Shown here one piece after another: positions 37,693 to 46,592 of a DNA stretch of 64,000 bases. The notes under the pieces are model-generated. The model was not told where the DNA came from, ran no database searches, and saw nothing but the letters and a program-made list of their open reading frames with translations. Location: positions 17,778 to 81,777 of the forward strand of contig NZ_BAOS01000043.1 in the NCBI RefSeq assembly GCF_002443295.1. Direction: 5' to 3'. The stretch comes from Candidatus Scalindua japonica (GTDB lineage: Bacteria; Planctomycetota; Brocadiia; Brocadiales; Scalinduaceae). The translations under genes and the position numbers were made by a program. The first letter of the stretch is position 1. The number at the start of each line of letters is the position of its first letter.

Positions 37693-38559
37693 GTGAACTT
37701 TGGAGTTGTTGCCATAGTTGGGGCGGGTTTAATAGGAGGTTCAATAGGACTTGGTCTGAAGGAGAGGGGTTTGGCAACTTCTGTCATAGGTGTTGGCCAT
37801 CGTAAGACATCTATAGATAAAGCACTTAAGATCAATGCAATAGATGAAGGTACACTTAAAGCTGAAGAAGCGGTAAAACAGGCTGACATTATAATATTAG
37901 CAACTTCTGTGAGTCTCATACCTGACTATGCTGAGAAAATAATTCCCTTGATGAAAAAATCGGCAATTCTTACTGATGTCGGGAGTACAAAAGATTATAT
38001 AGTTTCTCAGATAAACGATAAGATAAGGAGTCAATATGATGGGGTACCACCTGATTTCATAGGCGCTCATCCACTGGCCGGTTCGGAGCAGAGAGGTATC
38101 GAATCGGCAAGACCAGACCTTTTCGATGGTAGCGTCTGTGTGCTTACCCCGACAACTCTTAATATAAAAGAAAACATAAAAAAACTTTCAGATATGTGGC
38201 AGGCGCTGGGTGCTGAAGTCAGTATTATGTCTCCATCTGAACATGATGAAATTCTGGCATTTGTCAGCCACCTGCCTCATTTTGTCGCATCTATTCTTGC
38301 CGGTGTTGTTAAAGAGAAGCATTGGAAGTTTGCCGCCAGCGGTTTGAGAGATACTACCAGGATCGCTTCAGGAGATCCTGAACTGTGGTTGAGCATCAGC
38401 AGGCAGAATAAGGAAAAAATAATTGATGCGTTGAGATGCTTTTCTGAGGATGTAAAGTCTACTTTAGATGACCTGGAGCATGGAAATGATAATAATGTAT
38501 TAGAAAAATTAATAAAGGCCAAGACGGTACGTGATAAGAAAAAATGGAAACAAGAATAG
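37693..38559 (+). CDS. tyrA: Prephenate dehydrogenase
   Basis: Oxidative decarboxylation of prephenate for tyrosine. Starts with GTG, supported by AAAGGAG ten bases upstream. The 288 residues have the dinucleotide motif GAGLIGGSIGLGL (about 10-22), the substrate-binding GAHPLAGSEQRGIESA and SHLPHFVAS. The C-terminus overlaps the start of purL by 16 bp. Confidence 0.94.
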   Translation: MNFGVVAIVGAGLIGGSIGLGLKERGLATSVIGVGHRKTSIDKALKINAIDEGTLKAEEAVKQADIIILATSVSLIPDYAEKIIPLMKKSAILTDVGSTKDYIVSQINDKIRSQYDGVPPDFIGAHPLAGSEQRGIESARPDLFDGSVCVLTPTTLNIKENIKKLSDMWQALGAEVSIMSPSEHDEILAFVSHLPHFVASILAGVVKEKHWKFAASGLRDTTRIASGDPELWLSISRQNKEKIIDALRCFSEDVKSTLDDLEHGNDNNVLEKLIKAKTVRDKKKWKQE

Positions 38560-41450
38560 AGGTTTTTACTAAAGAAAACTTTCCTGATGCTATCGGGAAT
38601 GAAATAGTTTCAGAGGTTGTCCATATTGGGATTACATCTGTAGATGAAATCCGTATGGTACAGGTGTACCTGGTAGAGGGGGACCTGTCCAGAGGAGAGA
38701 TCAGGAAAATCTGCAGTGAATTGTTGATAGACGGACTTACACAGGATTATATTTGCATTGATGGACCGTCTGATGATATACAGGCAGAAAAAGTCAAGAT
38801 TGGCCGGAAATGGAGTAGTAATAATATTCATACAATTGAGATAACCCGTAAACGAGGTGTGATGGACCCGGTGGAATCCACTGTGATCAAGGGAATCAAA
38901 GATCTGGGTTTGAGTGCAAGGTCTGTAAAAACTGCAAAGAGGTTTCTGATAACCGGTCAACTAACGACTGATCAACTTGAAACTATAGCAAATAAAGTGC
39001 TTGCTAACAAAATTATAGAAGATGTTTTCATCGGCAAAGATAATCTGTTTTATGAAGATAAAAATAAAACAGTAGACTATGTTTTCAAAAAACAGACTCT
39101 TGCAATACTGGATGCGGATGATGAACAGCTTCTGGCGATTAGTGAGAAGGGACAGATGTATTTGACTGTTACTGAGATGAAGGCTGTCCAGAAGCATTTT
39201 GCCAAACTTGGTAGAAACCCGACCGACGTTGAACTGGAGACAATTGCTCAGACGTGGTCTGAACATTGTATGCATAAAACGTTTAAGGGAATAATAGATT
39301 ATAATGGAGAGTATATAGATGATCTTCTTGCCAATACAATAGTAAAAGCTACTTCGGAATTGAATAAACCGTGGTGCGTTTCTGTATTTAAGGATAATGC
39401 CGGTATAATTGAATTTGATGAAAATTATAATATCTGTTTCAAGGTTGAAACACATAACCATCCATCTGCAATTGAGCCTTATGGTGGCGCCAATACTGGA
39501 ATCGGTGGCGTCATAAGGGATACATTGGGTACAGGACTGGGAGCCAAGCCCATTTTAAATACAGATGTTTTCTGCTTTGGACCGCTGGATATGCTTCATG
39601 GAAATATTCCGGAAGGGGTCCTTCATCCAAAAAGAGTGTTTAAAGGTGTTGTCTCGGGTGTCAGGGATTATGGTAATCGTATGGGGATCCCTACATCGAA
39701 TGGAGCTATTTTTTTTGATGAAAGGTATACAGGCAATCCACTTGTTTATTGTGGTAACGCGGGGTTAATTGCAAAGGACAAGTGTGAAAAGGAGTCATAT
39801 AAAGGTGACTTAATTTTGCTTGTGGGCGGCAGAACGGGAAGGGATGGTATTCACGGGGCAACCTTTTCATCGGTAGAATTGACTCATCAATCAGAGGTCG
39901 TATCCGGGGGCGCTGTCCAGATTGGTGATCCTATAATGGAGAGGAAAGTTGCGGACGCACTATTGATAGCACTGGACCGAGGGTTATACAATAATATTAC
40001 CGATTGCGGTGCTGGAGGTCTCTCTTCAGCCGTGGGAGAGATGGGAGAATCGCTTGGCGCGGTTGTTGATCTTGAAAAAGTACCCCTTAAATATGAAGGA
40101 CTCTCGTATTCAGAGATCTGGATTTCCGAGGCCCAGGAAAGAATGGTGCTTTCCGTACCACCTGAAAACAGGGAAGAGATTAGAGATATCTTTGAACGAG
40201 AAGAAGTAGACGCTACATTTATTGGAGAGTTTACTGGAGATAGAAGACTGCACTTAAGATATAAGGGTGAGACTGTTGCTGATATTGAAATGGCCTTTCT
40301 GCATGATGGGCTCCCCAGGATTACACGGAAGGCAACGTGGCATCTGCCGTCACATAAAGAGCCTGAGTTGAAGGAGAAAACGGATTATGGTGAAGATTTA
40401 AAAAGAATCCTCTCTTCATGGAATGTCTGTAGCAAAGAGTGGGTAATCCGGCAATATGATCATGAAGTGCAGGGTGGAAGTGTTCTGAAGCCTCTGTTGG
40501 GAGTAGATAATGAGGGCCCGGGTGATGCGTGCATTGTCAGGCCGGTTTTAGACTCCAACAAAGGAATAATTGTATCAAATGGTATGAATCCTAAATATGG
40601 TGAAATAGATCCTTATCATATGGCTTCTTCGGCAATAGATGAGGCCCTGAGACAAGTTGTATCCGTGGGCGGCAGCCTGGAAAAAGTTGCCCTTCTGGAC
40701 AACTTCAGTTGGGGCAACACAGATAAACCTGAGTGTCTTGGAGGGCTTGTAAGGGCGTCAAAAGGGTGTTATGATACTGCTTTACATTATGAGGCCCCAT
40801 TTATATCCGGCAAGGACAGCTTAAATAATGAGTTTAAGGCGGGAGACAAAACTATTGCTATACCACCGACACTACTGATCTCTGCCATATGTGTAATGCC
40901 TGACGTTACCAGGGCGATTTCAATGGATGTGAAATCACCCGGTAATCTGATTTATATTGTTGGTATGACAAAAAATGAGCTTGGTGGTTCACACTATTAT
41001 TTTACACACGGTTTTACAGGAAATTCAGTCCCAAAAGTAGATACAGAGATTGCAAAGAAAACGATGGATCTACTTGCAAATGCGACAGGAAATGGCCTGG
41101 TAAGATCATGTCATGACTGTTCGGAAGGCGGGCTTGCTGTTGCTGCAGCAGAAATGAGCTTTGCTGGCGGATATGGAATGGAGCTTGATTTGTCACAAGT
41201 GCCTTTTGACACAGGGACAGTCAGGGACGATACTGTTCTTTTTTCGGAATCTAATACACGGTTCATTGTTGAAGTGCAGCCGGAAAAACAGAAAGAGTTT
41301 GAGGTGGCAATTAAAGGCGCTCCGTATGGCTGTATAGGAAAAGTTATGGATAATGATATTTTTACTATTCTTTCATTAAGCGGTGAAAAAGTGATCTCAG
41401 AAAAACTTTCTGATCTTAAAGAGGCATGGCAGGTAACGCTGAGGTTGTGA
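38544..41450 (+). CDS. purL: Phosphoribosylformylglycinamidine synthase, PurS-PurL fusion
   Basis: The synthetase chain of FGAM synthase (968 residues), lacking the C-terminal glutaminase of the large enterobacterial form; purQ lies 2 kb downstream. The N-terminal 180 residues contain two PurS-like units (TRIEVFTKENFPDAIGNEIV and HTIEITRKRGVMDPVESTV). The linker TWSEHCMHKTF and the two AIRS-type halves follow, with ETHNHPSAIEPYGGANTGIGG and SGKDSLNNEF as ATP-binding blocks. It therefore supplies PurS function in cis. It is cotranscribed with tyrA. Confidence 0.94.
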   Translation: METRIEVFTKENFPDAIGNEIVSEVVHIGITSVDEIRMVQVYLVEGDLSRGEIRKICSELLIDGLTQDYICIDGPSDDIQAEKVKIGRKWSSNNIHTIEITRKRGVMDPVESTVIKGIKDLGLSARSVKTAKRFLITGQLTTDQLETIANKVLANKIIEDVFIGKDNLFYEDKNKTVDYVFKKQTLAILDADDEQLLAISEKGQMYLTVTEMKAVQKHFAKLGRNPTDVELETIAQTWSEHCMHKTFKGIIDYNGEYIDDLLANTIVKATSELNKPWCVSVFKDNAGIIEFDENYNICFKVETHNHPSAIEPYGGANTGIGGVIRDTLGTGLGAKPILNTDVFCFGPLDMLHGNIPEGVLHPKRVFKGVVSGVRDYGNRMGIPTSNGAIFFDERYTGNPLVYCGNAGLIAKDKCEKESYKGDLILLVGGRTGRDGIHGATFSSVELTHQSEVVSGGAVQIGDPIMERKVADALLIALDRGLYNNITDCGAGGLSSAVGEMGESLGAVVDLEKVPLKYEGLSYSEIWISEAQERMVLSVPPENREEIRDIFEREEVDATFIGEFTGDRRLHLRYKGETVADIEMAFLHDGLPRITRKATWHLPSHKEPELKEKTDYGEDLKRILSSWNVCSKEWVIRQYDHEVQGGSVLKPLLGVDNEGPGDACIVRPVLDSNKGIIVSNGMNPKYGEIDPYHMASSAIDEALRQVVSVGGSLEKVALLDNFSWGNTDKPECLGGLVRASKGCYDTALHYEAPFISGKDSLNNEFKAGDKTIAIPPTLLISAICVMPDVTRAISMDVKSPGNLIYIVGMTKNELGGSHYYFTHGFTGNSVPKVDTEIAKKTMDLLANATGNGLVRSCHDCSEGGLAVAAAEMSFAGGYGMELDLSQVPFDTGTVRDDTVLFSESNTRFIVEVQPEKQKEFEVAIKGAPYGCIGKVMDNDIFTILSLSGEKVISEKLSDLKEAWQVTLRL

Positions 41451-41474
41451 TTTAAATGTAAAAAACGTAATCAG

Positions 41475-41522
41475 CCTCTCTTTCGAGAGGATTCCAGAAT
41501 TGAACTCCTCTCGAAAGAGAGG
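41475..41522. repeat. 48-bp palindrome, copy 1 (end of purL)
   Basis: CCTCTCTTTCGAGAGGA at 41475 pairs with TCCTCTCGAAAGAGAGG ending at 41522, a perfect 17-bp stem around TTCCAGAATTGAAC. Each arm is itself a partial palindrome (CCTCTC/GAGAGG). The same structure is at 43423-43470. No T-run follows, so it is not a standard terminator. Confidence 0.85.
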
Positions 41523-41525
41523 AAA

Positions 41526-41560
41526 ACACCTACATCCCTGCTTATGAAGAATGTAGGTGT
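41526..41560. terminator. Hairpin between convergent purL and PEP-CTERM genes
   Basis: ACACCTACAT (41526-41535) pairs with ATGTAGGTGT (41551-41560), followed by a T-rich tract on the plus strand. It is well placed to end purL transcripts and perhaps those of the convergent gene. Confidence 0.6.
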
Positions 41561-41594
41561 CTTGTATAATTTAGCAATATTGTTAAAGAATTAC

Positions 41595-42431
41595 CTAGCT
41601 TTTTTCAGCTGCTTTCTTTTTACATCTGCGTTTTGCTTCTGCACCTGCAAGTCCGACTAGTCCGATGCCGAGTAGGGCTATGGTTGTAGGTTCGGGAATG
41701 GCTGGAGGAGTAACTACCTGTGTTATTCCCGCATATGTCACTTGGCTCTGAGAGAAATTATAGAAGCCAAAACTACCGGCACCAAATACGCCATTTATAT
41801 CAAAAATATTTTCGTTATTATATGTTCCCCCGTCAATGAATATCTGTATTCTATTCTGTTGATATATTAGTTCAAAGTCGTAATCAGTATTGTATGCCCA
41901 GCCTTTACCTGAACCTGTATCGGATGCAAGGACAGTAAATTCGTCGTTTGCCTGTCCCTGGTCTACGTGGCTCCAAAAAGAATTTGAAACTCCTGTGGTG
42001 CTATGATTAATTACATTATCTGAAAAGTCACCTGAAACCCTTGTAAGATGAAATCCTTCAGTCGCAGAATCCTGATCCCCTTGTTTCCAATCGAAAAGTA
42101 TGAAATCAAAGTCTGTATTTGCGTCTCCGTTAGCACTGAACGGTGCATTATAACCAAAAACAAAGCCTATAAAATCATTGTCACCTGATGAGCTATTAAC
42201 GCTGATCGTACTTTCAAATGTATTATTTAAAAATGGGTTATCACTTATGAAAAAGGTGGGTGTTGCAGAATTAACTGTTTGTAACACTGAGTTATTATCG
42301 GCAGCTACATTCCATGTACCCCCACCTGGTCCTTCTTCAAGCCATGTTGAAAGATCAATGGGTGCTGCAAAGGTTTTTCCACATACTATTAATATTGCAG
42401 CCGCAACTAATGCTATTAATAATTTCTTCAT
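41595..42431 (-). CDS. PEP-CTERM sorted surface protein with thrombospondin-C-like domain
   Basis: The start at 42431 (MKKLLIALVAAAILIVCGKTF) gives a clean signal peptide; an upstream in-frame ATG at 42482 is less likely. The mature part is a beta-sandwich with FIGFVFGYN and DFDFILFDWKQ, resembling the thrombospondin C-terminal/laminin-G-like fold. The C-terminus is a full PEP-CTERM signal: IPEPTTIALLGIGLVGLAG then KRRCKKK. Exosortase would cleave and anchor it at the cell surface. No exosortase gene is in the window. Confidence 0.88.
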   Translation of the reverse strand: MKKLLIALVAAAILIVCGKTFAAPIDLSTWLEEGPGGGTWNVAADNNSVLQTVNSATPTFFISDNPFLNNTFESTISVNSSSGDNDFIGFVFGYNAPFSANGDANTDFDFILFDWKQGDQDSATEGFHLTRVSGDFSDNVINHSTTGVSNSFWSHVDQGQANDEFTVLASDTGSGKGWAYNTDYDFELIYQQNRIQIFIDGGTYNNENIFDINGVFGAGSFGFYNFSQSQVTYAGITQVVTPPAIPEPTTIALLGIGLVGLAGAEAKRRCKKKAAEKS

Positions 42432-42951
42432 ACCTATTCTCCTTCCCTCTATTTTAAAAAATAACGCTACGTAAAACCTCAATATTTACTCTGTAGTTCC
42501 TAGAGATTGCTCTTGTCTAAATGCGTATTCTATATATATTAATGTATTGTACCATTATAATGTGAGTAATAAAAGCTTGCGCCAGAAGGTATTACATAAA
42601 ACTACCCCTTTTAAAAAGAGACTTAATTATACCACAAACATTTATTTATATCAACAATTAAAACCACGTATATCAACTGCGTTGTATAATTAGGAGCTAA
42701 TTATGGAGATAAAAACTTTGAGAGTTTCTACAGATGGTTAGACACTCACGATCAGGGTATTCTATCAGATGAAATAGGGTACACTATAAGAAACTACATC
42801 AACCTGATTGAGAGAAAAAAACAGATATGATTATCATACTTTGATACAAAATATCCTATTAAGTAATAAAGACAAAAAAGACACTTGACAAAGGTGAAAT
42901 AACGCTGCATTTTCACACAATAATTACATCACTTTTTTGGAGGTTAAAAAT
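42432..42951. other. Gene-free AT-rich stretch
   Basis: About 520 bp between the PEP-CTERM gene and the ParD-like gene on the opposite strand. It must hold divergent promoters, but no box stands out. A segment at 42700-42800 reads like a short broken open frame with stops and no recognisable product. Confidence 0.4.
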
Positions 42952-43239
42952 ATGAGCAGAACAAGTATTTCATTTACCCCCCCCTATGACGAATGGATTA
43001 AATCCCAAATTAAGAGAGAAGAGTTTCGTAATAAAAGCGATGTTATAAACGATCTCATTCGCAAAGCTCGGAAAGAACTGGACGAAAGCGAATACATCAG
43101 CGCCAAACTGATTAAGTCAGAGAAAAGCGGCTTCCTTGACAAATTCCGTGACGAAATCCTTGCAGGGTTTAAAGACAGATTGCGTCATAATGGGGAATTA
43201 TGTAGTTTTAAAACGGTTTGCATTTACTTTATGAGATGA
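42952..43239 (+). CDS. ParD-like ribbon-helix-helix antitoxin, orphan
   Basis: Started at the ATG at 42952, with GGAGG ten bases upstream, this encodes 95 residues: a beta strand MSRTSISFTPPYDEWIK, helices through FRNKSDVINDLIRKAR, then an acidic toxin-binding tail. This is the Arc/MetJ (ParD) layout. The usual end would be near FKDRLRHNGEL; the last dozen residues (CSFKTVCIYFMR) look like read-through. No ParE toxin follows, only a 14-codon stub at 43188, so it is an orphan or relic. Confidence 0.7.
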   Translation: MSRTSISFTPPYDEWIKSQIKREEFRNKSDVINDLIRKARKELDESEYISAKLIKSEKSGFLDKFRDEILAGFKDRLRHNGELCSFKTVCIYFMR

Positions 43240-43422
43240 TTATAATTACTCAGTTCTTTTGTGTACGACTTATCTTATTCAATTCTCGCCCTTGTACTAC
43301 TTATGCTTGGGAAGACGAGCGTGGGAAGATGAAAAAGATGTCTATTATACAGAACGAAAGGATAAATATCAGGCAACCCTTACTTTATAATTTATAAATA
43401 TAAATATTAAATGCATAAACAT

Positions 43423-43470
43423 CCTCTCTTTCGAGAGGATTCCAGTTGCGGACTCCTCTCGAAAGAGAGG
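43423..43470. repeat. 48-bp palindrome, copy 2 (upstream of purQ)
   Basis: The same 17-bp arms as at 41475-41522 with a different loop centre (TTCCAGTTGCGGAC). It lies 60 bp before purQ. With copy 1 it brackets the segment carrying the PEP-CTERM and ParD-like genes. Confidence 0.85.
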
Positions 43471-43529
43471 AGATACTCCCGGTTTTTGCCGAGAGTCATG
43501 TCTGGACCTGAAATGGCTAAATTATAACG

Positions 43530-44351
43530 ATGGAAGTTAAAAATAATAATAAACCCAGAGCTTTAATCCTTCGTACGGCAGGAACAAATTGTGCTTATGA
43601 AACACAGTATGCACTTGAAAAAGCAGGCGCTGATGTTGATTTAGTTCATGTCAATCAATTAGTAAAGGAAAAGGGCCTCTTGGGCCCTTATCATATCTTT
43701 GTTTTGCCTGGTGGGTTTACTTATGGGGATGATATTGCTGCAGGAAAGGTCCTGGCAAATCAGATCAGACATCATATACTGGATGAACTTAAAAGGTTTA
43801 TCGACGATGGTAAACTGATAATCGGTATCTGTAATGGTTTCCAGGTTTTAATGAAAATGGGTTTGTTGCCCGGAGTGAATGGAAAAGAGGCATATTTAAC
43901 CGGTAATAAACAACGGTATACTTTGACTTACAATGATTCAAACAAATTTGAGGATAGATGGGTATATTTAAAATCATCTTCAAATAAGTCTGTTTTTGTT
44001 GATGATGATAGTTTAATATATGTACCAATAGCTCACGCAGAAGGTAAATTTGTCGCAGGGAACCGGGAAGATATAGATAAACTTGATAAATCCAGGCAAA
44101 TAGTATTTAAATATGTTGATAAAGATGGTAATATAGCAAACTATCCATGGAATCCTAATGGTTCATCTAGTAATATTGCAGGGGTATGCGATTCTACGGG
44201 TAGGGTTCTTGGCATGATGCCACATCCTGAACGTCATATTGATCCAACTCAGCATCCCAGGTGGACGAGGGAAGGATTGAAATCAGAAGGCGATGGGATT
44301 GCCATATTCAGGAATGCCATAAATTATATTCGCAGGACATTCAGTACGTGA
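43530..44351 (+). CDS. purQ: Phosphoribosylformylglycinamidine synthase glutaminase subunit
   Basis: The class I GATase that feeds ammonia to PurL. The 273 residues contain LPGGFTYGDDIAAGK, the nucleophile elbow IGICNGFQVLMKMGLLPG and the His-Glu site in MMPHPERHIDP. It is longer than the B. subtilis type, with inserts around the acceptor-facing side as in other planctomycetes and archaea. It is on the same strand as purL but 2.1 kb downstream. Confidence 0.95.
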   Translation: MEVKNNNKPRALILRTAGTNCAYETQYALEKAGADVDLVHVNQLVKEKGLLGPYHIFVLPGGFTYGDDIAAGKVLANQIRHHILDELKRFIDDGKLIIGICNGFQVLMKMGLLPGVNGKEAYLTGNKQRYTLTYNDSNKFEDRWVYLKSSSNKSVFVDDDSLIYVPIAHAEGKFVAGNREDIDKLDKSRQIVFKYVDKDGNIANYPWNPNGSSSNIAGVCDSTGRVLGMMPHPERHIDPTQHPRWTREGLKSEGDGIAIFRNAINYIRRTFST

Positions 44352-44455
44352 TATTAAGTGGCTTATGTTTTATGATGCAAAATAATATTTAAACTAGTGA
44401 CTGCCGGCCTAATGTATCTTTTGGCGGGAAAGTACTGATTTAATAAGGAGGAGAT

Positions 44456-44929
44456 GTGGGAGAGAAAACCGTAAATTTAAAGCCTGTGGCCAGGATAATT
44501 TCAGAATATAGCCATGATTATGATTCTAACTTGATAGCAATTTTACAGAAAACTCAGGATGAATATGGATATTTGCCAAAATCTGTAATGAAGGAGATTT
44601 CAAAGGTAACGGATGTGCCATTAACAAGGATCTTTGGAGTTGCAACATTTTATTCACAATTTACTCTGATACCGCGTGGTAAGCATGCGGTAAAAATTTG
44701 TACCGGTACTGCCTGCCATGTTAAGGGAGTGGAAGATGTCAAACAAAGAGTAAAGGAGCACTTAAACGTAGTCGAAGGACAGACTACGTCAGATTACCAA
44801 TTCACTCTTGAGACAGTTGCCTGCATAGGAACATGCTTTCTTGCGCCTGTAATGATGGTAGATGACAGATATTTTGGTAAGTTGACGACAGATACAGTGA
44901 CGGATATTGTTAAAGGATATTCAAACTAA
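44456..44929 (+). CDS. nuoE: NADH dehydrogenase-like 24-kDa subunit (NuoE/HndA type)
   Basis: A thioredoxin-like [2Fe-2S] protein of 157 residues, starting at GTG directly after AAGGAGGAG. Cluster ligands are C82 and C87 (CTGTAC) and C123 and C127 (CIGTC). The N-terminal helical part PVARIISEYSHDYDSNLIAIL is typical. It pairs with the next gene to form an NADH-oxidising module. No nuoG or membrane nuo genes follow, so it probably serves a soluble enzyme such as a formate dehydrogenase or hydrogenase rather than complex I. Confidence 0.92.
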   Translation: MGEKTVNLKPVARIISEYSHDYDSNLIAILQKTQDEYGYLPKSVMKEISKVTDVPLTRIFGVATFYSQFTLIPRGKHAVKICTGTACHVKGVEDVKQRVKEHLNVVEGQTTSDYQFTLETVACIGTCFLAPVMMVDDRYFGKLTTDTVTDIVKGYSN

Positions 44930-44945
44930 TAGTTAGGGATAGAAA

Positions 44946-46592
44946 ATGCTGAAAAAATTAAATTCGTATGATGATCTTATTACTATGAAGAAATCAAGTG
45001 ATAAGAAACGTAAGCAGGATAAGGTCAAAGTGTCCATTTGCATGACCGGCTGCAGGGCCCTGGGAGCTGAAGAAGTTTATGCAGAGTTCAGTAAGCAGAT
45101 TAAAAAACAGAAATTACAGAACAAGGTCGAGGTTGTTGAGACAGGATGTCAGGGTCTCTGTGCAAGGGCACCGGTTATGACTATAGATCCTCCTGATGCA
45201 CCTAGTATTTTTTACGGTAGGGTTACCGTTGATATTGTGCCTGATGTTATATCCGACACAATTTTAAAGGGTGAGGTAATAAAGAAACTATGTTATGCCG
45301 AAGCCGGTAAAAAAATACCTTATCTGGAAGATATACCATTTTATAGCAAACAGAATAAGATTGTCTTGAGAAATTGTGGAATAATTGATCCAAACAGTAT
45401 TGAGCAATATATAGAAAATAAAGGATATGATGCGTTTGCAAAAGCTCTTTTTGAACTTGATCCGGAAAAGATAATCAGTGTAATTACTTCTGCGGGTCTG
45501 AGAGGGCGTGGAGGTGCTGGTTTTCCCACTGGGCTTAAGTGGGGGTTTTGTAGAAAGGCACAAGGTGATACTAAGTATTTAATATGTAATGCCGATGAAG
45601 GTGATCCAGGGGCATTTATGGATAGGGCCATTCTGGAGGGCGACCCTCATGCAGTCATTGAGGGGATGCTGATTGCCGCACGCGCAATTGGTTCTGAAAA
45701 AGGTTTTGTTTACGTTCGGGCTGAGTATCCAATTGCAGTCAACCATCTTAGAAATGCGATTTCGCAGGCCAGAAAACTGAATTTACTGGGTAATAATATT
45801 CTTGGTTCCGGTTTCAATTTTGATCTGGAAATTAAAATGGGAGCAGGTGCTTTTGTCTGTGGTGAAGAAACCGCCCTGATTGCCTCAATTGAAGGTAAAA
45901 GAGGAATGCCGCGTCCTCGTCCACCTTTCCCCGCAAATTCCGGATTGTGGAATATGCCAACTAATATTAATAACGTAGAGACCTTAGCTAATGTACCGAT
46001 AATAATCGCTGAAGGCGCTACATGGTATAAACAGCTTGGTACAAAGAACGGTGCGGGGACCAAAATATTTGCACTGGCAGGAAAGGTAAAGAATACCGGT
46101 CTGGTGGAGGTGCCAATGGGAACAACCTTGAGAGAGATTGTTTTTGATATAGGAGGTGGTGTGCCGGGTCGTCATGGGTTTAAGGCGGCACAGATGGGAG
46201 GCCCTTCAGGCGGTTGTGTTCCTGAAGAACATCTGGATTTACCAATAGATTATGAATCGGTAAAGGACGTTGGCGCTATAATGGGGTCTGGTGGTCTGAT
46301 CGTCATGGACAATGAGACATCAATGGTTGATATCTCAAAATATTTTATGGAGTTTGTACAGGAAGAATCTTGTGGTAAGTGTGTGCCTTGCAGGGTTGGT
46401 ACTAAAAAGATGCTGGACAAATTGATCAAGATAACAAAAGGTGAAGGTACCAGAGGCGATGTAGAGGATTTAAAAGAAATGGCGCATGTTACACAAACTG
46501 CTTCTCTCTGTGGACTTGGACAAACAGCACCAAATCCAGTGTTATCTACAATCAGGTATTTCATGAACGAATATGAAGCTCTTATAAAATGA
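44946..46592 (+). CDS. nuoF: NADH-binding flavoprotein subunit (NuoF/HndC type)
   Basis: A protein of 548 residues. An N-terminal thioredoxin-like [2Fe-2S] domain has C32, C36, C68 and C72 (CMTGC, CQGLC), absent from classical complex I NuoF. The NADH site GRGGAGFPTGLKWGF, the FMN region GAGAYVCGEETAL-like GAGAFVCGEETAL and the [4Fe-4S] motif SCGKCVPCRVGTKKM with a distal SLCGLGQ follow. It transfers electrons between NADH and ferredoxin-like centres. Its stop overlaps the next ATG. Confidence 0.94.
   Translation: MLKKLNSYDDLITMKKSSDKKRKQDKVKVSICMTGCRALGAEEVYAEFSKQIKKQKLQNKVEVVETGCQGLCARAPVMTIDPPDAPSIFYGRVTVDIVPDVISDTILKGEVIKKLCYAEAGKKIPYLEDIPFYSKQNKIVLRNCGIIDPNSIEQYIENKGYDAFAKALFELDPEKIISVITSAGLRGRGGAGFPTGLKWGFCRKAQGDTKYLICNADEGDPGAFMDRAILEGDPHAVIEGMLIAARAIGSEKGFVYVRAEYPIAVNHLRNAISQARKLNLLGNNILGSGFNFDLEIKMGAGAFVCGEETALIASIEGKRGMPRPRPPFPANSGLWNMPTNINNVETLANVPIIIAEGATWYKQLGTKNGAGTKIFALAGKVKNTGLVEVPMGTTLREIVFDIGGGVPGRHGFKAAQMGGPSGGCVPEEHLDLPIDYESVKDVGAIMGSGGLIVMDNETSMVDISKYFMEFVQEESCGKCVPCRVGTKKMLDKLIKITKGEGTRGDVEDLKEMAHVTQTASLCGLGQTAPNPVLSTIRYFMNEYEALIK

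Noticed and set aside
44946..46592. Respiratory complex I operon
   Set aside because: Only the NuoE- and NuoF-type genes are present and NuoF has an extra N-terminal ferredoxin-like domain, so a soluble NADH module fits better.
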